Shown: one piece after another, positions 1 through 9,400 of the stretch
Numbering within the stretch: the stretch's first letter is position 1
Layout: each line of letters opens with the position of its first letter
From: Burkholderiaceae bacterium
GTDB taxonomy: Bacteria > Pseudomonadota > Gammaproteobacteria > Burkholderiales > Burkholderiaceae
Assembly (NCBI GenBank): GCA_947457875.1
Contig: CANGWV010000003.1
Location: forward strand, 1 to 38,066
Direction: 5' to 3'
DNA: 38,066 nucleotides
Program-made: the position numbers and the translations under genes
Notes under the pieces: model-generated
Databases searched by the model: none
What the model was told of the DNA's origin: nothing
Seen by the model: only the letters and a program-made list of their open reading frames with translations

Positions 1-795
1 CCCGAGATTGGTAGACGTAATTTAGAAACCTTAGTAGCCGCCACCCTAGAGGCCACGTTATTAAAGCCAACTAAACAAGCTACCAGTGCTTTTTTAAATA
101 CTGCCGCTCAAATTTCTCAAACGAGTATGGATGCGTATCGACGTCTTGTATACGAAACTCCCGGGTTTGCAGACTATTTCTTTGATGCAACACCGATTCG
201 AGAAATTGCGAAGCTCAATATTGGTTCTCGGCCAGCGAGTCGTAAAGCCACTCAGAAAATCGAAGACTTAAGGGCTATTCCATGGGGATTTAGCTGGGGT
301 CAGTGCCGTTTGACCCTTCCAGGTTGGTTTGGTTTTGGTTCTGCGGTTGACGAGTTCTTAAATCACCCGAAGGCCGCAGACAAGAAAGCCGCACTCGCTC
401 TTTTGCAAAAGATGTATAAGGATTGGCCATTCTTTAGGACCTTGTTATCGAATATGGATATGGCTCTAGCTAAGAGTGATTTAGGATTGGCTTCTCGTTA
501 TAGCGAGCTAGTCCCTGATTTGAAGCTGCGCAAGAGAATATTTACTGCTATCGAAGCGGAGTGGAATAAAACAGTAGAGGCCTTAAACTTAGTCACTGGT
601 GAAAAAGTACGCCTAGCCAAGAATCCATCGCTAGCAAGATCGATACGGACCCGCTTTCCTTATATCGACCCACTGCATCATTTACAGATCGAGTTAGTAA
701 GACGCTATCGAGCAGGCAAGCATGATGATAGGGTGCAGAGGGGTATTCATATTGCTATTAATGGAATTGCGGCCGGACTTAGAAATACGGGCTAG
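1..795 (+). CDS. ppc: Phosphoenolpyruvate carboxylase, C-terminal part (5' truncated by window edge)
   Basis: Frame 1 is open from base 1 ([21 protein letters not shown]...) into the 127..795 ORF. Contains [58 protein letters not shown] and the C-terminal [11 protein letters not shown] typical of PEPC. Confidence 0.96.
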   Translation, partial: PEIGRRNLETLVAATLEATLLKPTKQATSAFLNTAAQISQTSMDAYRRLVYETPGFADYFFDATPIREIAKLNIGSRPASRKATQKIEDLRAIPWGFSWGQCRLTLPGWFGFGSAVDEFLNHPKAADKKAALALLQKMYKDWPFFRTLLSNMDMALAKSDLGLASRYSELVPDLKLRKRIFTAIEAEWNKTVEALNLVTGEKVRLAKNPSLARSIRTRFPYIDPLHHLQIELVRRYRAGKHDDRVQRGIHIAINGIAAGLRNTG

Positions 796-888
796 ATTAA
801 AGCTTCTATGGCGCTAGCTGTAGTCAATAGTAGAATCAATCCACTCCGGTTCACCCACACTCCTTCACACTACTTCCCAATACTCAAT

Positions 889-1863
889 ATGTCCTCATTA
901 GCCAATATCGTCATTCTGGGCGATTACGAACGTGCCTTGCGTCGTTTCTCCAACTGGGAAAGCCTTGATCAACGCGCCAAGATCACTACTCACCATGATC
1001 CTATTGTGAGTGAGGCCCTGTATGAAGCCGTGAAGGATGCCGATGTGATCGTCATCGTGCGCGATCGCGCTCCCTTTAATGCAGCACTGATTGAGCGCCT
1101 CCCCAAACTGAAAATGCTGATGTTTACCGGCGAGCGCAACGGCACACTCGATGCAGCTGCTTTACTAGCACGCAATATTCCAATTGCATGCACCTACGGT
1201 GGCCCCTCTAAAGAAACAACGGCAGAACTTACCTGGACATTGATACTGGGTGCCGCTAAACGTCTAGTGGAACAACGCGCCTTGCTCGCTGCTGGCGGTT
1301 GGCGTGATGCCCACTCTGTATTGCCGATGCTCTCCGGGCAACGCCTAGGTATTATGGGTTTAGGTGCGATAGGCAGTCGGGTTGCACGGGTTGGTCAGGC
1401 CTTTGGCATGGAAGTCGTTTGTTGGAGCCCGAAGATGACGCCAGAGCGCGCTGCCGCAGAAAACGCCAAGTCGGTTAGCCTGGATGAACTATTAAGTACG
1501 TCAAAAGTCGTGAGTCTGCATTTGGTGGCTGGGCCAGGTACTAAAGGAATTATCGGTGCCGATCAGTTGGCGCTTATGCGTCCCGATTCCATTTTGGTCA
1601 ATACGTCCCGCTCGGCTTTAATCGCGATGCCGGATTTAGCAAGTGCACTCGCGAAAGGCAGTCCTGGGCAAGCAGCAATTGATGTATTCGATATTGAGCC
1701 GCTGCCAAAAGACGATTTACTGCGCAACACGCCCAATCTTTTAGTCACTCCGCATTTGGGTTTTATCGCTGAACCCATTTTTGCAGCATTTGCTAAAGGC
1801 ATTACTGAAACGCTGGGTGCATGGCTTGATGGGGGGCCGCTGCCACAACCATATAAGCCCTAA
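889..1863 (+). CDS. D-2-hydroxyacid dehydrogenase family (NAD-binding)
   Basis: Rossmann motif GIMGLGAIGSRVARVGQAFGMEV plus NTSRSALI and DVFDIEPLP...TPHLGF. The ORF opens at 808; the ATG at 889 (MSSLANIVILGDYE) is the likelier start. Confidence 0.9.
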   Translation: MSSLANIVILGDYERALRRFSNWESLDQRAKITTHHDPIVSEALYEAVKDADVIVIVRDRAPFNAALIERLPKLKMLMFTGERNGTLDAAALLARNIPIACTYGGPSKETTAELTWTLILGAAKRLVEQRALLAAGGWRDAHSVLPMLSGQRLGIMGLGAIGSRVARVGQAFGMEVVCWSPKMTPERAAAENAKSVSLDELLSTSKVVSLHLVAGPGTKGIIGADQLALMRPDSILVNTSRSALIAMPDLASALAKGSPGQAAIDVFDIEPLPKDDLLRNTPNLLVTPHLGFIAEPIFAAFAKGITETLGAWLDGGPLPQPYKP

Positions 1864-1877
1864 GCGATTGTTTTATC

Positions 1878-2231
1878 GTGACTGGGCGCATTAAGAAAAA
1901 ACAGATTCAGGCTGAACTTAGTAATTTCATTGCGCTGCAGCCAGAGGACGTGATTTGTCCACTGTGCGATAGGGCAATTCCTAAGCTGCAACGCGATGAA
2001 CACCACCTGATTCCAAAGTCCCATGGCGGTCGCCATACTGCTGTTCTGCACCGCATTTGCCATAGGCAAATTCATGCAGTTTTTACAGAAACCGAGCTAG
2101 CACGCCAATACCACTCGATTGAACTCCTTAAACAGCAGGAGGAGATGGCGAGCTTTATCGCGTGGGTTCGTCTCAAGCCCGATGATTTTTTTGAACGCAC
2201 GCGCAAAAGCCGACGCTTGAAAACGGCTTAA
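1878..2231 (+). CDS. HNH endonuclease-like protein
   Basis: CPLC zinc-ribbon-like pair followed by DEHHLIPKSHGGRHTAVLHRICHRQIHAVFTE, an HNH-type core; GTG start. Confidence 0.75.
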   Translation: MTGRIKKKQIQAELSNFIALQPEDVICPLCDRAIPKLQRDEHHLIPKSHGGRHTAVLHRICHRQIHAVFTETELARQYHSIELLKQQEEMASFIAWVRLKPDDFFERTRKSRRLKTA

Positions 2232-2286
2232 TTCCTATATTCGTGATTTATGATGGAACTCTGTTTAATTAGGGTGTCCAATCGTT

Positions 2287-3792
2287 TTGTCACTTAATCG
2301 GTATTTTCTTCGCGCCTGGATCAACGTCAGCTTTTGCCTCGGTCTGGCATTGAGCTATGCTGCTATTGCTCAGTCCACAGAACCAAACGTAACGGTTGGT
2401 TCAAAACGGTTTACCGAGAGTTATGTGCTCGGCGAGATCATCAATCTGACATTGCGCGATTCCGGGGTTCAATCGGTTCACCGCCAAGGTCTTGGCAATA
2501 CCGCAATCGTCATTAAAGCCCTCACCACTGGGCAAATTGATATTTACCCTGAATACACCGGCACCATTGTGCGCGAGATACTAAAGCGACCCGAGTCTTC
2601 CGTTTCGCTTGCGGAGCTTAATGCCATGCTGGCGCCCATGGGTCTTAAAGTGGCGATTCCGCTTGGCTTTAATAATTCCTATGCCTTGGCCATGAAAGCC
2701 GATCGCGCCAATGCCTTGGGCATCAAGAAAATCAGCGACATCACTAAGCTGACCCCGGAGCAGCAATCTAAGCTGCGTATTGCCCTGTCCCCTGAATTTA
2801 AGACACGGATGGATGGATGGCCTGCTCTAGTGAAAGGCTATAAGCTCACGATCCAGCCTCAACGGGTTTTGGAGCATGGTTTAGCGTATGGCGCTCTCGC
2901 CCGTGGCGATGTCGATATTGTCGATGCGTACACGACGGATGCGGCCATTGAGAAACAAAACTTAGTTTTGCTTGAGGATGATCGGCAGGCATTTCCGCGT
3001 TACGACGCTGTGCTTTTAATGCGCTCTGACTTTAATGAAAAGCCCCTGCAAAAATTAACGAACCGCCTGAACGAAGCAACCATGGCAAAACTCAATGGGC
3101 AAGCCGAAGCAGGTACTAATTTTGAACAAGTGGCTAGAAATTTTTTGAATTCAGCGTCCGATCAAGAAAGTAGTGCATCGACTTCCTCGCGTTTTTTTAA
3201 GCTCCTCTTTGCGCCTGATTTTTTTACTGCGCTGCGAGACCATGTTCTGCTAGTGGTCATCTCTTCAACGCTCGCCCTACTTGTTGGTATTCCCTTGGGT
3301 GTTCTGGCGCAGCGCCGCCCGCGTTTTGCAGTTTGGATATTGGGTGCGGCCGGAATCTTACAAACCATTCCATCACTGGCCTTACTGACTATCCTAATCG
3401 CTGCTTTAGATCAAATCGGTGCCGTCCCCGCCGTTCTTGCCCTATTTCTGTATGGCTTGCTACCGATTGTGAATGCAACCCACATTGGCCTCATGGAAGT
3501 GCCTGCCAATTTGAAAGAAGCGGCGCTCGCACTGGGTTGCAGTAATAGGCAATTGCTTTTATCGATCGAGCTTCCATCCGCAAAGTCGGTCATCATGACT
3601 GGCCTTGCATCCGCCACCGTTATCGGCGTCGGTACGTGTACCCTAGCTGCGCTGGTTGGCGCTGGTGGCTTTGGTGATCGAATCGTGGCTGGGCTTGCCG
3701 TCAATGACCATGCCCTTATGCTTGCGGGAGCCATTCCGGCGGCTATTTTGGCTCTGTTAGCGCAAGCCTTGCTTACGCCCAAACGAAAGTAA
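2287..3792 (+). CDS. Fused glycine betaine/osmoprotectant-type ABC transporter: N-terminal substrate-binding domain plus C-terminal permease
   Basis: N-terminal VTVGSKRFTESYVLGEIINLTL...GQIDIYPEYTGTI (OpuAC/QAT-type SBP). C-terminal permease region GILQTIPSLALLTILIA...ALALGCSNRQLLLSIELPSAKSVIMTGLASATVIGVGTCTLAALVGAGGFGD. TTG start. Confidence 0.88.
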   Translation: MSLNRYFLRAWINVSFCLGLALSYAAIAQSTEPNVTVGSKRFTESYVLGEIINLTLRDSGVQSVHRQGLGNTAIVIKALTTGQIDIYPEYTGTIVREILKRPESSVSLAELNAMLAPMGLKVAIPLGFNNSYALAMKADRANALGIKKISDITKLTPEQQSKLRIALSPEFKTRMDGWPALVKGYKLTIQPQRVLEHGLAYGALARGDVDIVDAYTTDAAIEKQNLVLLEDDRQAFPRYDAVLLMRSDFNEKPLQKLTNRLNEATMAKLNGQAEAGTNFEQVARNFLNSASDQESSASTSSRFFKLLFAPDFFTALRDHVLLVVISSTLALLVGIPLGVLAQRRPRFAVWILGAAGILQTIPSLALLTILIAALDQIGAVPAVLALFLYGLLPIVNATHIGLMEVPANLKEAALALGCSNRQLLLSIELPSAKSVIMTGLASATVIGVGTCTLAALVGAGGFGDRIVAGLAVNDHALMLAGAIPAAILALLAQALLTPKRK

Positions 3793-3806
3793 ATACTGCA
3801 CTTAGT

Positions 3807-3838
3807 TTAATTAGATGCTTGCGCGCATCTAATTTACT
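3807..3838. terminator. Bidirectional hairpin between convergent genes
   Basis: Perfect 10-bp stem AATTAGATGC (3809-3818)/GCATCTAATT (3825-3834) between a plus-strand stop (3792) and a minus-strand stop (3834). Confidence 0.5.
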
Positions 3839-4214
3839 TCGCGGGCCGATGCATAGCGCAAATCTTATTGCCAACGGGGTCGCGCAACCACGCAATGTAA
3901 ATGGTGCCGGCAGCGCCCTCGCGGTAACCGGGCTCACCTTCACACTCAAAGCCGCCATTTGCTAAACCAGCCGCATGAAAGGCATTTACATCCTCAATTG
4001 ATTTGGCGCTAAAGCCAATCGTGCCGCCATTAGCAGGGCTAGCCTCTTTTTCGTCAATTGGCTTTGTAATCGCTAGAACGCCAGTAGGACTGCGATAGAA
4101 ATACTTATCGTGACTAAACACGCCTGCCCGAATGCCCAATGTGGCAAGGGTAGCGTCATAGAAGCCTTTAGATACTTCTAAATCATCTGCGCCTAACATA
4201 ATGTGACTAAACAT
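3834..4214 (-). CDS. VOC (glyoxalase/bleomycin resistance) family protein
   Basis: MFSHIMLGADDLEVSKGFYDATLATLGIRAG...GTIYIAWLRDPVGNKICAMHRP; typical VOC N- and C-terminal motifs. Confidence 0.88.
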   Translation of the reverse strand: MFSHIMLGADDLEVSKGFYDATLATLGIRAGVFSHDKYFYRSPTGVLAITKPIDEKEASPANGGTIGFSAKSIEDVNAFHAAGLANGGFECEGEPGYREGAAGTIYIAWLRDPVGNKICAMHRPAK

Positions 4215-4254
4215 GGTGCTTCCTATTTATGTAAATGAGTAAAGGTATTAGCGA

Positions 4255-4632
4255 TTAGGCTAAATCACTTTCTACCGTAGATTTAATCTGCTCCCACTCA
4301 TCATCTGTAAACAAACGTGAGCGCGTATGAAAGGCCTTACCCGTATTGCCTTCGAGTGAAAATGTACCGCCACTGCCTTCAATTACATCCAGTATGAGTT
4401 GGGTGTGCTTCCAATACTCATACTGGGATTTACCAATATAGAACGGCACTGAACCCACTTCGCCCAACTTAACGTCATAAGGGCCAATCGTCAGGTCGGT
4501 AGGCAAGTAGCAGTTAGCCGCGCTGTTATCGCAGCAACCGCCCGATTGATGAAACATAATTTCGCCATGGAGCGTTTGCATCTCTTTAATGAGGGCCAAT
4601 GCTTCGGGGGTTGCCACTATGCGCTCAACCAT
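4255..4632 (-). CDS. DUF779-family protein
   Basis: IMFHQSGGCCDNSAANCYL... and QYEYWKHTQLILDVIEGSGGTFSLEG...FHTRSRLF, typical of the small DUF779 proteins found next to aldehyde dehydrogenases. Confidence 0.85.
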   Translation of the reverse strand: MVERIVATPEALALIKEMQTLHGEIMFHQSGGCCDNSAANCYLPTDLTIGPYDVKLGEVGSVPFYIGKSQYEYWKHTQLILDVIEGSGGTFSLEGNTGKAFHTRSRLFTDDEWEQIKSTVESDLA

Positions 4633-4647
4633 CGTGCGTTCCTTTCC

Positions 4648-4680
4648 ATAAAAAAAGGGGTAAATTGCTTCACCCCTTTA
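4648..4680 (-). terminator. Intrinsic terminator or attenuator between ALDH and the DUF779 gene
   Basis: Read on the minus strand: AAAGGGGT-GAAGCAATTT-ACCCCTTT followed by T residues. Confidence 0.65.
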
Positions 4681-4698
4681 TAGCAGCATCTAAACCGA

Positions 4699-6219
4699 TC
4701 AGAAAAAGCCGAGTTTATTTTCGCTGTAGCTCACCAATAAGTTCTTCGTCTGCTGATAATGCGCCAGCATCATTTTGTGATTCTCACGACCAATGCCAGA
4801 TTCTTTATAGCCACCAAATGCAGCATGCGCAGGATAGGCATGATAGCAATTGGTCCAGACGCGGCCCGCCTTAATAGCGCGGCCCATGCGGTAAGCCAGA
4901 TTACCGTTGCGCGTCCATATGCCCGCACCTAAACCATATAAGGTGTCATTGGCTATCGCCAGCGCCTCTGCTTCATCTTTAAAGGTAGTGACCGCCAAGA
5001 CAGGTCCAAAAATTTCTTCTTGGAAAATGCGCATCTTGTTGTGGCCCTTGAAGATGGTTGGTTGCACGTAATAACCCGCATCGAGATCGCCGCCCAAATG
5101 GGCTTGCGCGCCGCCAGCAAGAACCTCTGCACCCTCTTGCTTACCTAAATCCAAATAAGAGAGGATTTTGGTGAGCTGCTCTTTGGAGGCTTGTGCGCCC
5201 ATCATGCTGTCGGTATCGAGTGGGTTCATGTGCTTAATCGCAGCAACGCGCTTGAGCACCCGCTCCATAAATCGGTCGTAAATGCTTTCATGAATCAAGG
5301 CACGGCTGGGGCAAGTACAGACTTCACCTTGGTTAAAGGCAAATAGCACGAGGCCTTCAATGGCTTTATCTAAGTAGGCATCGTCTTTATCCATCACATC
5401 GGCAAAGAAGATGTTGGGGGATTTTCCGCCCAGCTCTAAGGTAGCTGGAATTAAGTTGTTCGCTGCTGCCTGCGCAATCACCCGGCCAGTAGAAGTCGAG
5501 CCCGTAAAGGCAATCTTCGCAATGCGCTTGCTATTGGCCAGCGGCATACCTGCCTCACGACCGAAGCCATTGACGATATTGAGAACGCCTGGTGGCAGGA
5601 GATCTGCAATTAATTCCGCAACAACCAGAATGGAAATGGGGGTGGATTCAGCAGGCTTGAGCACCACGCAATTACCAGCCGCTAGAGCTGGAGCAAGCTT
5701 CCATGCCGCCATCAAGATCGGAAAGTTCCACGGAATAATTTGACCAACTACGCCTAATGGCTCGTAGTAATGGTAGGCCACTGTGGTTTCATCAATCTCA
5801 CTGAGGCCGCCCTCTTGTGCGCGGATAGCGCCAGCAAAATATCGAAAGTGATCCACTGCTAGTGGTATATCCGCGTTTAAGGTTTCGCGAATGGCTTTGC
5901 CGTTATCAATGGTCTCTACATAGGCTAAGAGCTCAAGATTTTGTTCAATGCGATCGGCAAGCTTCAAGAGAATATTGCTACGGGTAGTCACATCGGTTTT
6001 ACCCCAGGCATCTGCAGCAGCGTGCGCCGCATTCAACGCCAATTCGATATCACTGGCATCAGAGCGCGCAGCTTTGGTATATACCTTGCCATTAACCGGC
6101 GAAATGACATCAAAGTATTGGCCTTTACTCGGGGCTACCCACTTACCGCCAATAAAATTGTCGTAGTGGGCTTTGTATTGCATCTTGGCGCCAGCTTGGC
6201 CTGGGGGTGCATAAATCAT
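4699..6219 (-). CDS. NAD-dependent aldehyde dehydrogenase (AldB/acetaldehyde dehydrogenase-like)
   Basis: [83 protein letters not shown]. Confidence 0.96.
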   Translation of the reverse strand: MIYAPPGQAGAKMQYKAHYDNFIGGKWVAPSKGQYFDVISPVNGKVYTKAARSDASDIELALNAAHAAADAWGKTDVTTRSNILLKLADRIEQNLELLAYVETIDNGKAIRETLNADIPLAVDHFRYFAGAIRAQEGGLSEIDETTVAYHYYEPLGVVGQIIPWNFPILMAAWKLAPALAAGNCVVLKPAESTPISILVVAELIADLLPPGVLNIVNGFGREAGMPLANSKRIAKIAFTGSTSTGRVIAQAAANNLIPATLELGGKSPNIFFADVMDKDDAYLDKAIEGLVLFAFNQGEVCTCPSRALIHESIYDRFMERVLKRVAAIKHMNPLDTDSMMGAQASKEQLTKILSYLDLGKQEGAEVLAGGAQAHLGGDLDAGYYVQPTIFKGHNKMRIFQEEIFGPVLAVTTFKDEAEALAIANDTLYGLGAGIWTRNGNLAYRMGRAIKAGRVWTNCYHAYPAHAAFGGYKESGIGRENHKMMLAHYQQTKNLLVSYSENKLGFF

Positions 6220-6283
6220 GTCTATCTCCTGCTTGTTATGGTTAGAACTACATTAAGGCGACTCAAATTCATGATGGGGTTAT

Positions 6284-6883
6284 TTATGCAAAGTCACCGC
6301 CATCAAAGTCACCGCCAAAGTCGCTGTCGTAGTTCGATGCGCTGTTATCGTGGTTTTGAGCCACATGCTGCCCTGAATCTACAGGGGCGTTGGAATGGCC
6401 TAGTCCATTGCCGGCATCCGGCGCGCTATTGTTTCCCATCATGCTCTGAATGCCTTGATAGAGCATGGAGCCCGCGACGACACCAACAGCGGTAGTAGCA
6501 ATTGCTCCGAGCATGCCTGATCCCCACGCGCTTGGTTGTGCTGCGCCAGCTGCTGGTCTTGCTGCAGCCATTGCATTTGCTGGTGCACCTTGAGCAGGTG
6601 CTGCCCTGCCCCACGAGTTAATGCCACTCAGAAAGCCGGAGCTCGGTTTATTGGCTTGATTGGCTTGGTCGATTTGCGCTTGCATTTCTGCCATTTGCTT
6701 TTGCGCTACTTGCAAAGCCATCTCTAAACCCATGGCGCGCTGGACCAGCAGATAGGATGCGTCGGGCTGTTTTTTTACAGACTCTGCAATCAAGGCGTTG
6801 GCATCGCTGTCTTTTGCTCCTGCTTGGGTGCTATTAAGCTGTTGTAAAAACTGCTCCAATTGGACTTTTTCTTGGGGGTTCAT
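6284..6883 (-). CDS. DUF2076-family protein
   Basis: N-terminal MNPQEKVQLEQFLQQLN...DANALIAESVKKQPDASYLLVQRAMGLEMALQVAQ, low-complexity Ala/Gln middle and Asp/Gly-rich C-terminus (DSDFGGDFDGGDFA). Confidence 0.8.
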   Translation of the reverse strand: MNPQEKVQLEQFLQQLNSTQAGAKDSDANALIAESVKKQPDASYLLVQRAMGLEMALQVAQKQMAEMQAQIDQANQANKPSSGFLSGINSWGRAAPAQGAPANAMAAARPAAGAAQPSAWGSGMLGAIATTAVGVVAGSMLYQGIQSMMGNNSAPDAGNGLGHSNAPVDSGQHVAQNHDNSASNYDSDFGGDFDGGDFA

Positions 6884-7028
6884 ATTCAGTGCTCCTGCAG
6901 TAGTAGACGAACTTCATCATAGTCTAAATACACCATTTGTAACTTTGGACAATGCTGCCAAACTATTACTGCGGAACTAGGGTTCAGATATGCGTTTTTT
7001 TACGCAAAAAGGCAATATCGAAGCGGCT

Positions 7029-7259
7029 TTAATCCCCAAAATTAGTGGGGGGACTTTCTGGCAAGGCCTCAATCTCGACCACTTCATTGCCAGGCACTCG
7101 CGTTAAGGTATTGCGAATAAATTGCTTTTCATAATGGCGATTACGGCGGGACTTCTTGGCTTGTGCGCGCTGACCAAGGCGTTTATCGATGACGATCTCA
7201 TCCAATTGGCTGAGGTCAGCTAAGTCCTGAATCTGATTCGGCGAATTGCGGCGCGTCAT
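7029..7259 (-). CDS. Small hypothetical protein (76 aa)
   Basis: Open frame with no larger overlapping ORF; polar, Lys/Arg-rich (KRLGQRAQAKKSRRNRHYEKQF). Confidence 0.5.
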   Translation of the reverse strand: MTRRNSPNQIQDLADLSQLDEIVIDKRLGQRAQAKKSRRNRHYEKQFIRNTLTRVPGNEVVEIEALPESPPTNFGD

Positions 7260-7300
7260 GATTAGACCCCACTTGCCTATTTAATTGAGATGCGTAGTAC

Positions 7301-7840
7301 CTAGTGCTTTTGTGCCGAATTAACGATCTTGTCGGTATAGGCGATGGCCAGTGCAGAAAAAACAAAGGTCATGTGAATGACCGTCTGCCACAGGAGTGTT
7401 TTTTCATCATAGGAAGACGCATTAATAAAGGTCTTGAGCAAATGGATGGAAGAAATTCCGATAATCGCGGTTGCCAGCTTTACTTTCAGTACCCCAGCAT
7501 TGACATGGGATAGCCACTCGGGCTGATCGGGGTGATCTTGCAGATCAAGGCGTGACACAAAGGTCTCCCACCCACCGACGATGACCATCACCAGTAAATT
7601 GGAGATCATCACCACATCAATTAAGCCCAACACAATCAGCATCAGCGCCGTTTCAGTCATCGACTTATCGGCCATCATGCTAATGAGGTGCACCAATTCC
7701 AACCAGAACTGCCATACGTAAACAGCCTGAGCAACAATCAGACCGATGTAGAGCGGAGCCTGCAACCAGCGGGACATAAAGATCCAACGTGGCAATGGGC
7801 GTAATTTTTTGAAGTTTGGGCTAGGGTTTTCTTGGTTCAT
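7301..7840 (-). CDS. UPF0114/TIGR00645-family (YqhA-like) membrane protein
   Basis: [30 protein letters not shown]...[28 protein letters not shown]...[31 protein letters not shown]. Confidence 0.9.
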   Translation of the reverse strand: MNQENPSPNFKKLRPLPRWIFMSRWLQAPLYIGLIVAQAVYVWQFWLELVHLISMMADKSMTETALMLIVLGLIDVVMISNLLVMVIVGGWETFVSRLDLQDHPDQPEWLSHVNAGVLKVKLATAIIGISSIHLLKTFINASSYDEKTLLWQTVIHMTFVFSALAIAYTDKIVNSAQKH

Positions 7841-7901
7841 CCAGCGATTTTAGCGACTTTTGTGACGGAGGGATTACAGCCATCCTGCTTGTTTTCCTCT
7901 A

Positions 7902-7922
7902 CAGGCTCAAAATATGAGCCTG
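7902..7922. promoter_or_regulatory. Inverted repeat, candidate operator upstream of the WYL regulator
   Basis: CAGGCTC-AAAATAT-GAGCCTG, perfect 7-bp arms, 53 bp before the ATG at 7976 and in the intergenic region divergent to 7840. Confidence 0.4.
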
Positions 7923-7975
7923 AACCCATTTAATCTGCTTTAATTGCTAATAGTTCTATTTCTTAAGGAAATACC

Positions 7976-8950
7976 ATGAGTGACATGGAGCGCCTACACC
8001 GCATCAAGTACATGATTCAGGCACGAAAAAGTGTGCCGAAACAGGCCTTTTTGGATGAGCTGGAAATTTCAGAGGCCACCTTTAAGCGGGATCTGGAGTA
8101 TCTGCGTAGCCGCATGAATGCCTCTATTGTGTATGACCGCTATGCAGGAGGCTATCAGTTTGAGAACCCGCAAGATGCAGAGAAAACCGAATTGCCCGGC
8201 TTGTGGTTTACAGAAAAAGAAGCCACTGCCCTTGTACTCATGCAGCACTTACTGTCATCGCTGGATCAAGGCGGTTTAATTGGTCCGCACATTGAGCCGT
8301 TAACTGCCATCATCGATGGCATTTTGGGCCAATCCGAAACCACCGCCAAGGAACTACGAAAACGCATCAAGGTGTTGGGCATGGGCAGTCGCAAAAATAG
8401 CATCGAGAACTTTGCCGAGATTGGTGCTGCCCTACTCAAACGCAATCGCTTGGATGTAACCTACTACTCCAAAGGCAAAGATGAATTAACCCAGCGGGTG
8501 ATTTCTCCGCAGCGCCTGATCTTTTACCGTGAGAACTGGTACCTCGATGCCTACTGCCACTTACGCAAAGAATTACGCAGCTTTGCCGTCGATGGCATTC
8601 GTAAAGCGGTTCTGACGAATGAAACCGCAGATGAGATTTCTGAAAAGCAAGCGCAAGCGCATTTTGCAGAAAGTTACGGTATCTTCTCCGGTAAAGCCAC
8701 GCAACGGGCCAAGCTGCGCTTTACACCTAAGCATGCACGCTGGGTTGCCACTGAAAAGTGGCATGGCCAACAAGTGGGTAGCTTTGATAAAGAAGGCTTT
8801 TATATCTTGGAATTTGATTACAACCAAGATCCGGAACTCATCATGGATGTTTTGAAGCACGGCTCGGGCGTTGAGGTCTTGGGACCGGCCAGTCTTAAAA
8901 GCAAAGTGAAAGCCGAGTTAGATAAAGCCCTGCATTTGTACGTCAGTTAA
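7976..8950 (+). CDS. HTH/WYL-domain transcriptional regulator
   Basis: N-terminal HTH (RIKYMIQARKSVPKQAFLDELEISEATFKRDLEYLRSRM) followed by a WYL-like core (YYSKGKDELTQRVISPQRLIFYRENWYLDAYCHLRKELRSFAVDGI). Confidence 0.92.
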   Translation: MSDMERLHRIKYMIQARKSVPKQAFLDELEISEATFKRDLEYLRSRMNASIVYDRYAGGYQFENPQDAEKTELPGLWFTEKEATALVLMQHLLSSLDQGGLIGPHIEPLTAIIDGILGQSETTAKELRKRIKVLGMGSRKNSIENFAEIGAALLKRNRLDVTYYSKGKDELTQRVISPQRLIFYRENWYLDAYCHLRKELRSFAVDGIRKAVLTNETADEISEKQAQAHFAESYGIFSGKATQRAKLRFTPKHARWVATEKWHGQQVGSFDKEGFYILEFDYNQDPELIMDVLKHGSGVEVLGPASLKSKVKAELDKALHLYVS

Positions 8951-8967
8951 AAAAGTGGTGCATCAAT

Positions 8968-9381
8968 TTACTTATTAGACCCACTATCTTCTAGCGCTTT
9001 ATCTTTAGCTTCGCTATCGCTATCCGATTCTTTCATCACCTTCTGAATCACAATCGCCGCGATTGCAAGTAATAGCACTGCAGCGCTCTCGTAAATCAAA
9101 TCGATTGTGCTAATGCCTTTGCCTTGCAAAATGATAAGACGGCACAGGGCTGTAATAGCAATAAAGATCGGAATGGTAATCGGAATCTTGTTGTATTTAT
9201 AGAAGGCTGCCACCATACCAAGGACCTCGGCATAAATGAACATCAGCAACAGGTCCGTTAAAGAAATCTTGCCGTTGATGATCACGGTATACATCTCAAT
9301 ACCCACACTAATAACCGTAAAAATGGCGATCAAAATTAAGATCGCCTTTTCGGCAAGGGTAATTAAGTCATAGATCTTCAT
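8968..9381 (-). CDS. Phosphate-starvation-inducible PsiE-like membrane protein
   Basis: MKIYDLITLAEKAILILIAIFTVISVGIEMY...TDLLLMFIYAEVLGMVAAFYKYNKIPITIPIFIAITALCRLIIL. The ORF extends to 9468; the internal ATG at 9381 is the preferred start. Confidence 0.82.
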   Translation of the reverse strand: MKIYDLITLAEKAILILIAIFTVISVGIEMYTVIINGKISLTDLLLMFIYAEVLGMVAAFYKYNKIPITIPIFIAITALCRLIILQGKGISTIDLIYESAAVLLLAIAAIVIQKVMKESDSDSEAKDKALEDSGSNK

Positions 9382-9400
9382 CGCAGATAATCGCCTTGGT

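Noticed and set aside
1878-2231. HNH protein as part of a restriction or defence system
   Set aside because: No methyltransferase, toxin/antitoxin partner or other defence gene adjacent; treated as a solitary HNH protein.
3411-3782. 123-aa minus-strand ORF
   Set aside because: Antisense to the permease domain of the ABC fusion.
5941-6495. 184-aa plus-strand ORF
   Set aside because: Antisense to the N-terminus of ALDH and part of the DUF2076 gene; no recognisable domain.
6990-7015. TGCGTTTTTTTACGCA hairpin
   Set aside because: Short stem with an AT-homopolymer loop; not convincing as a terminator.
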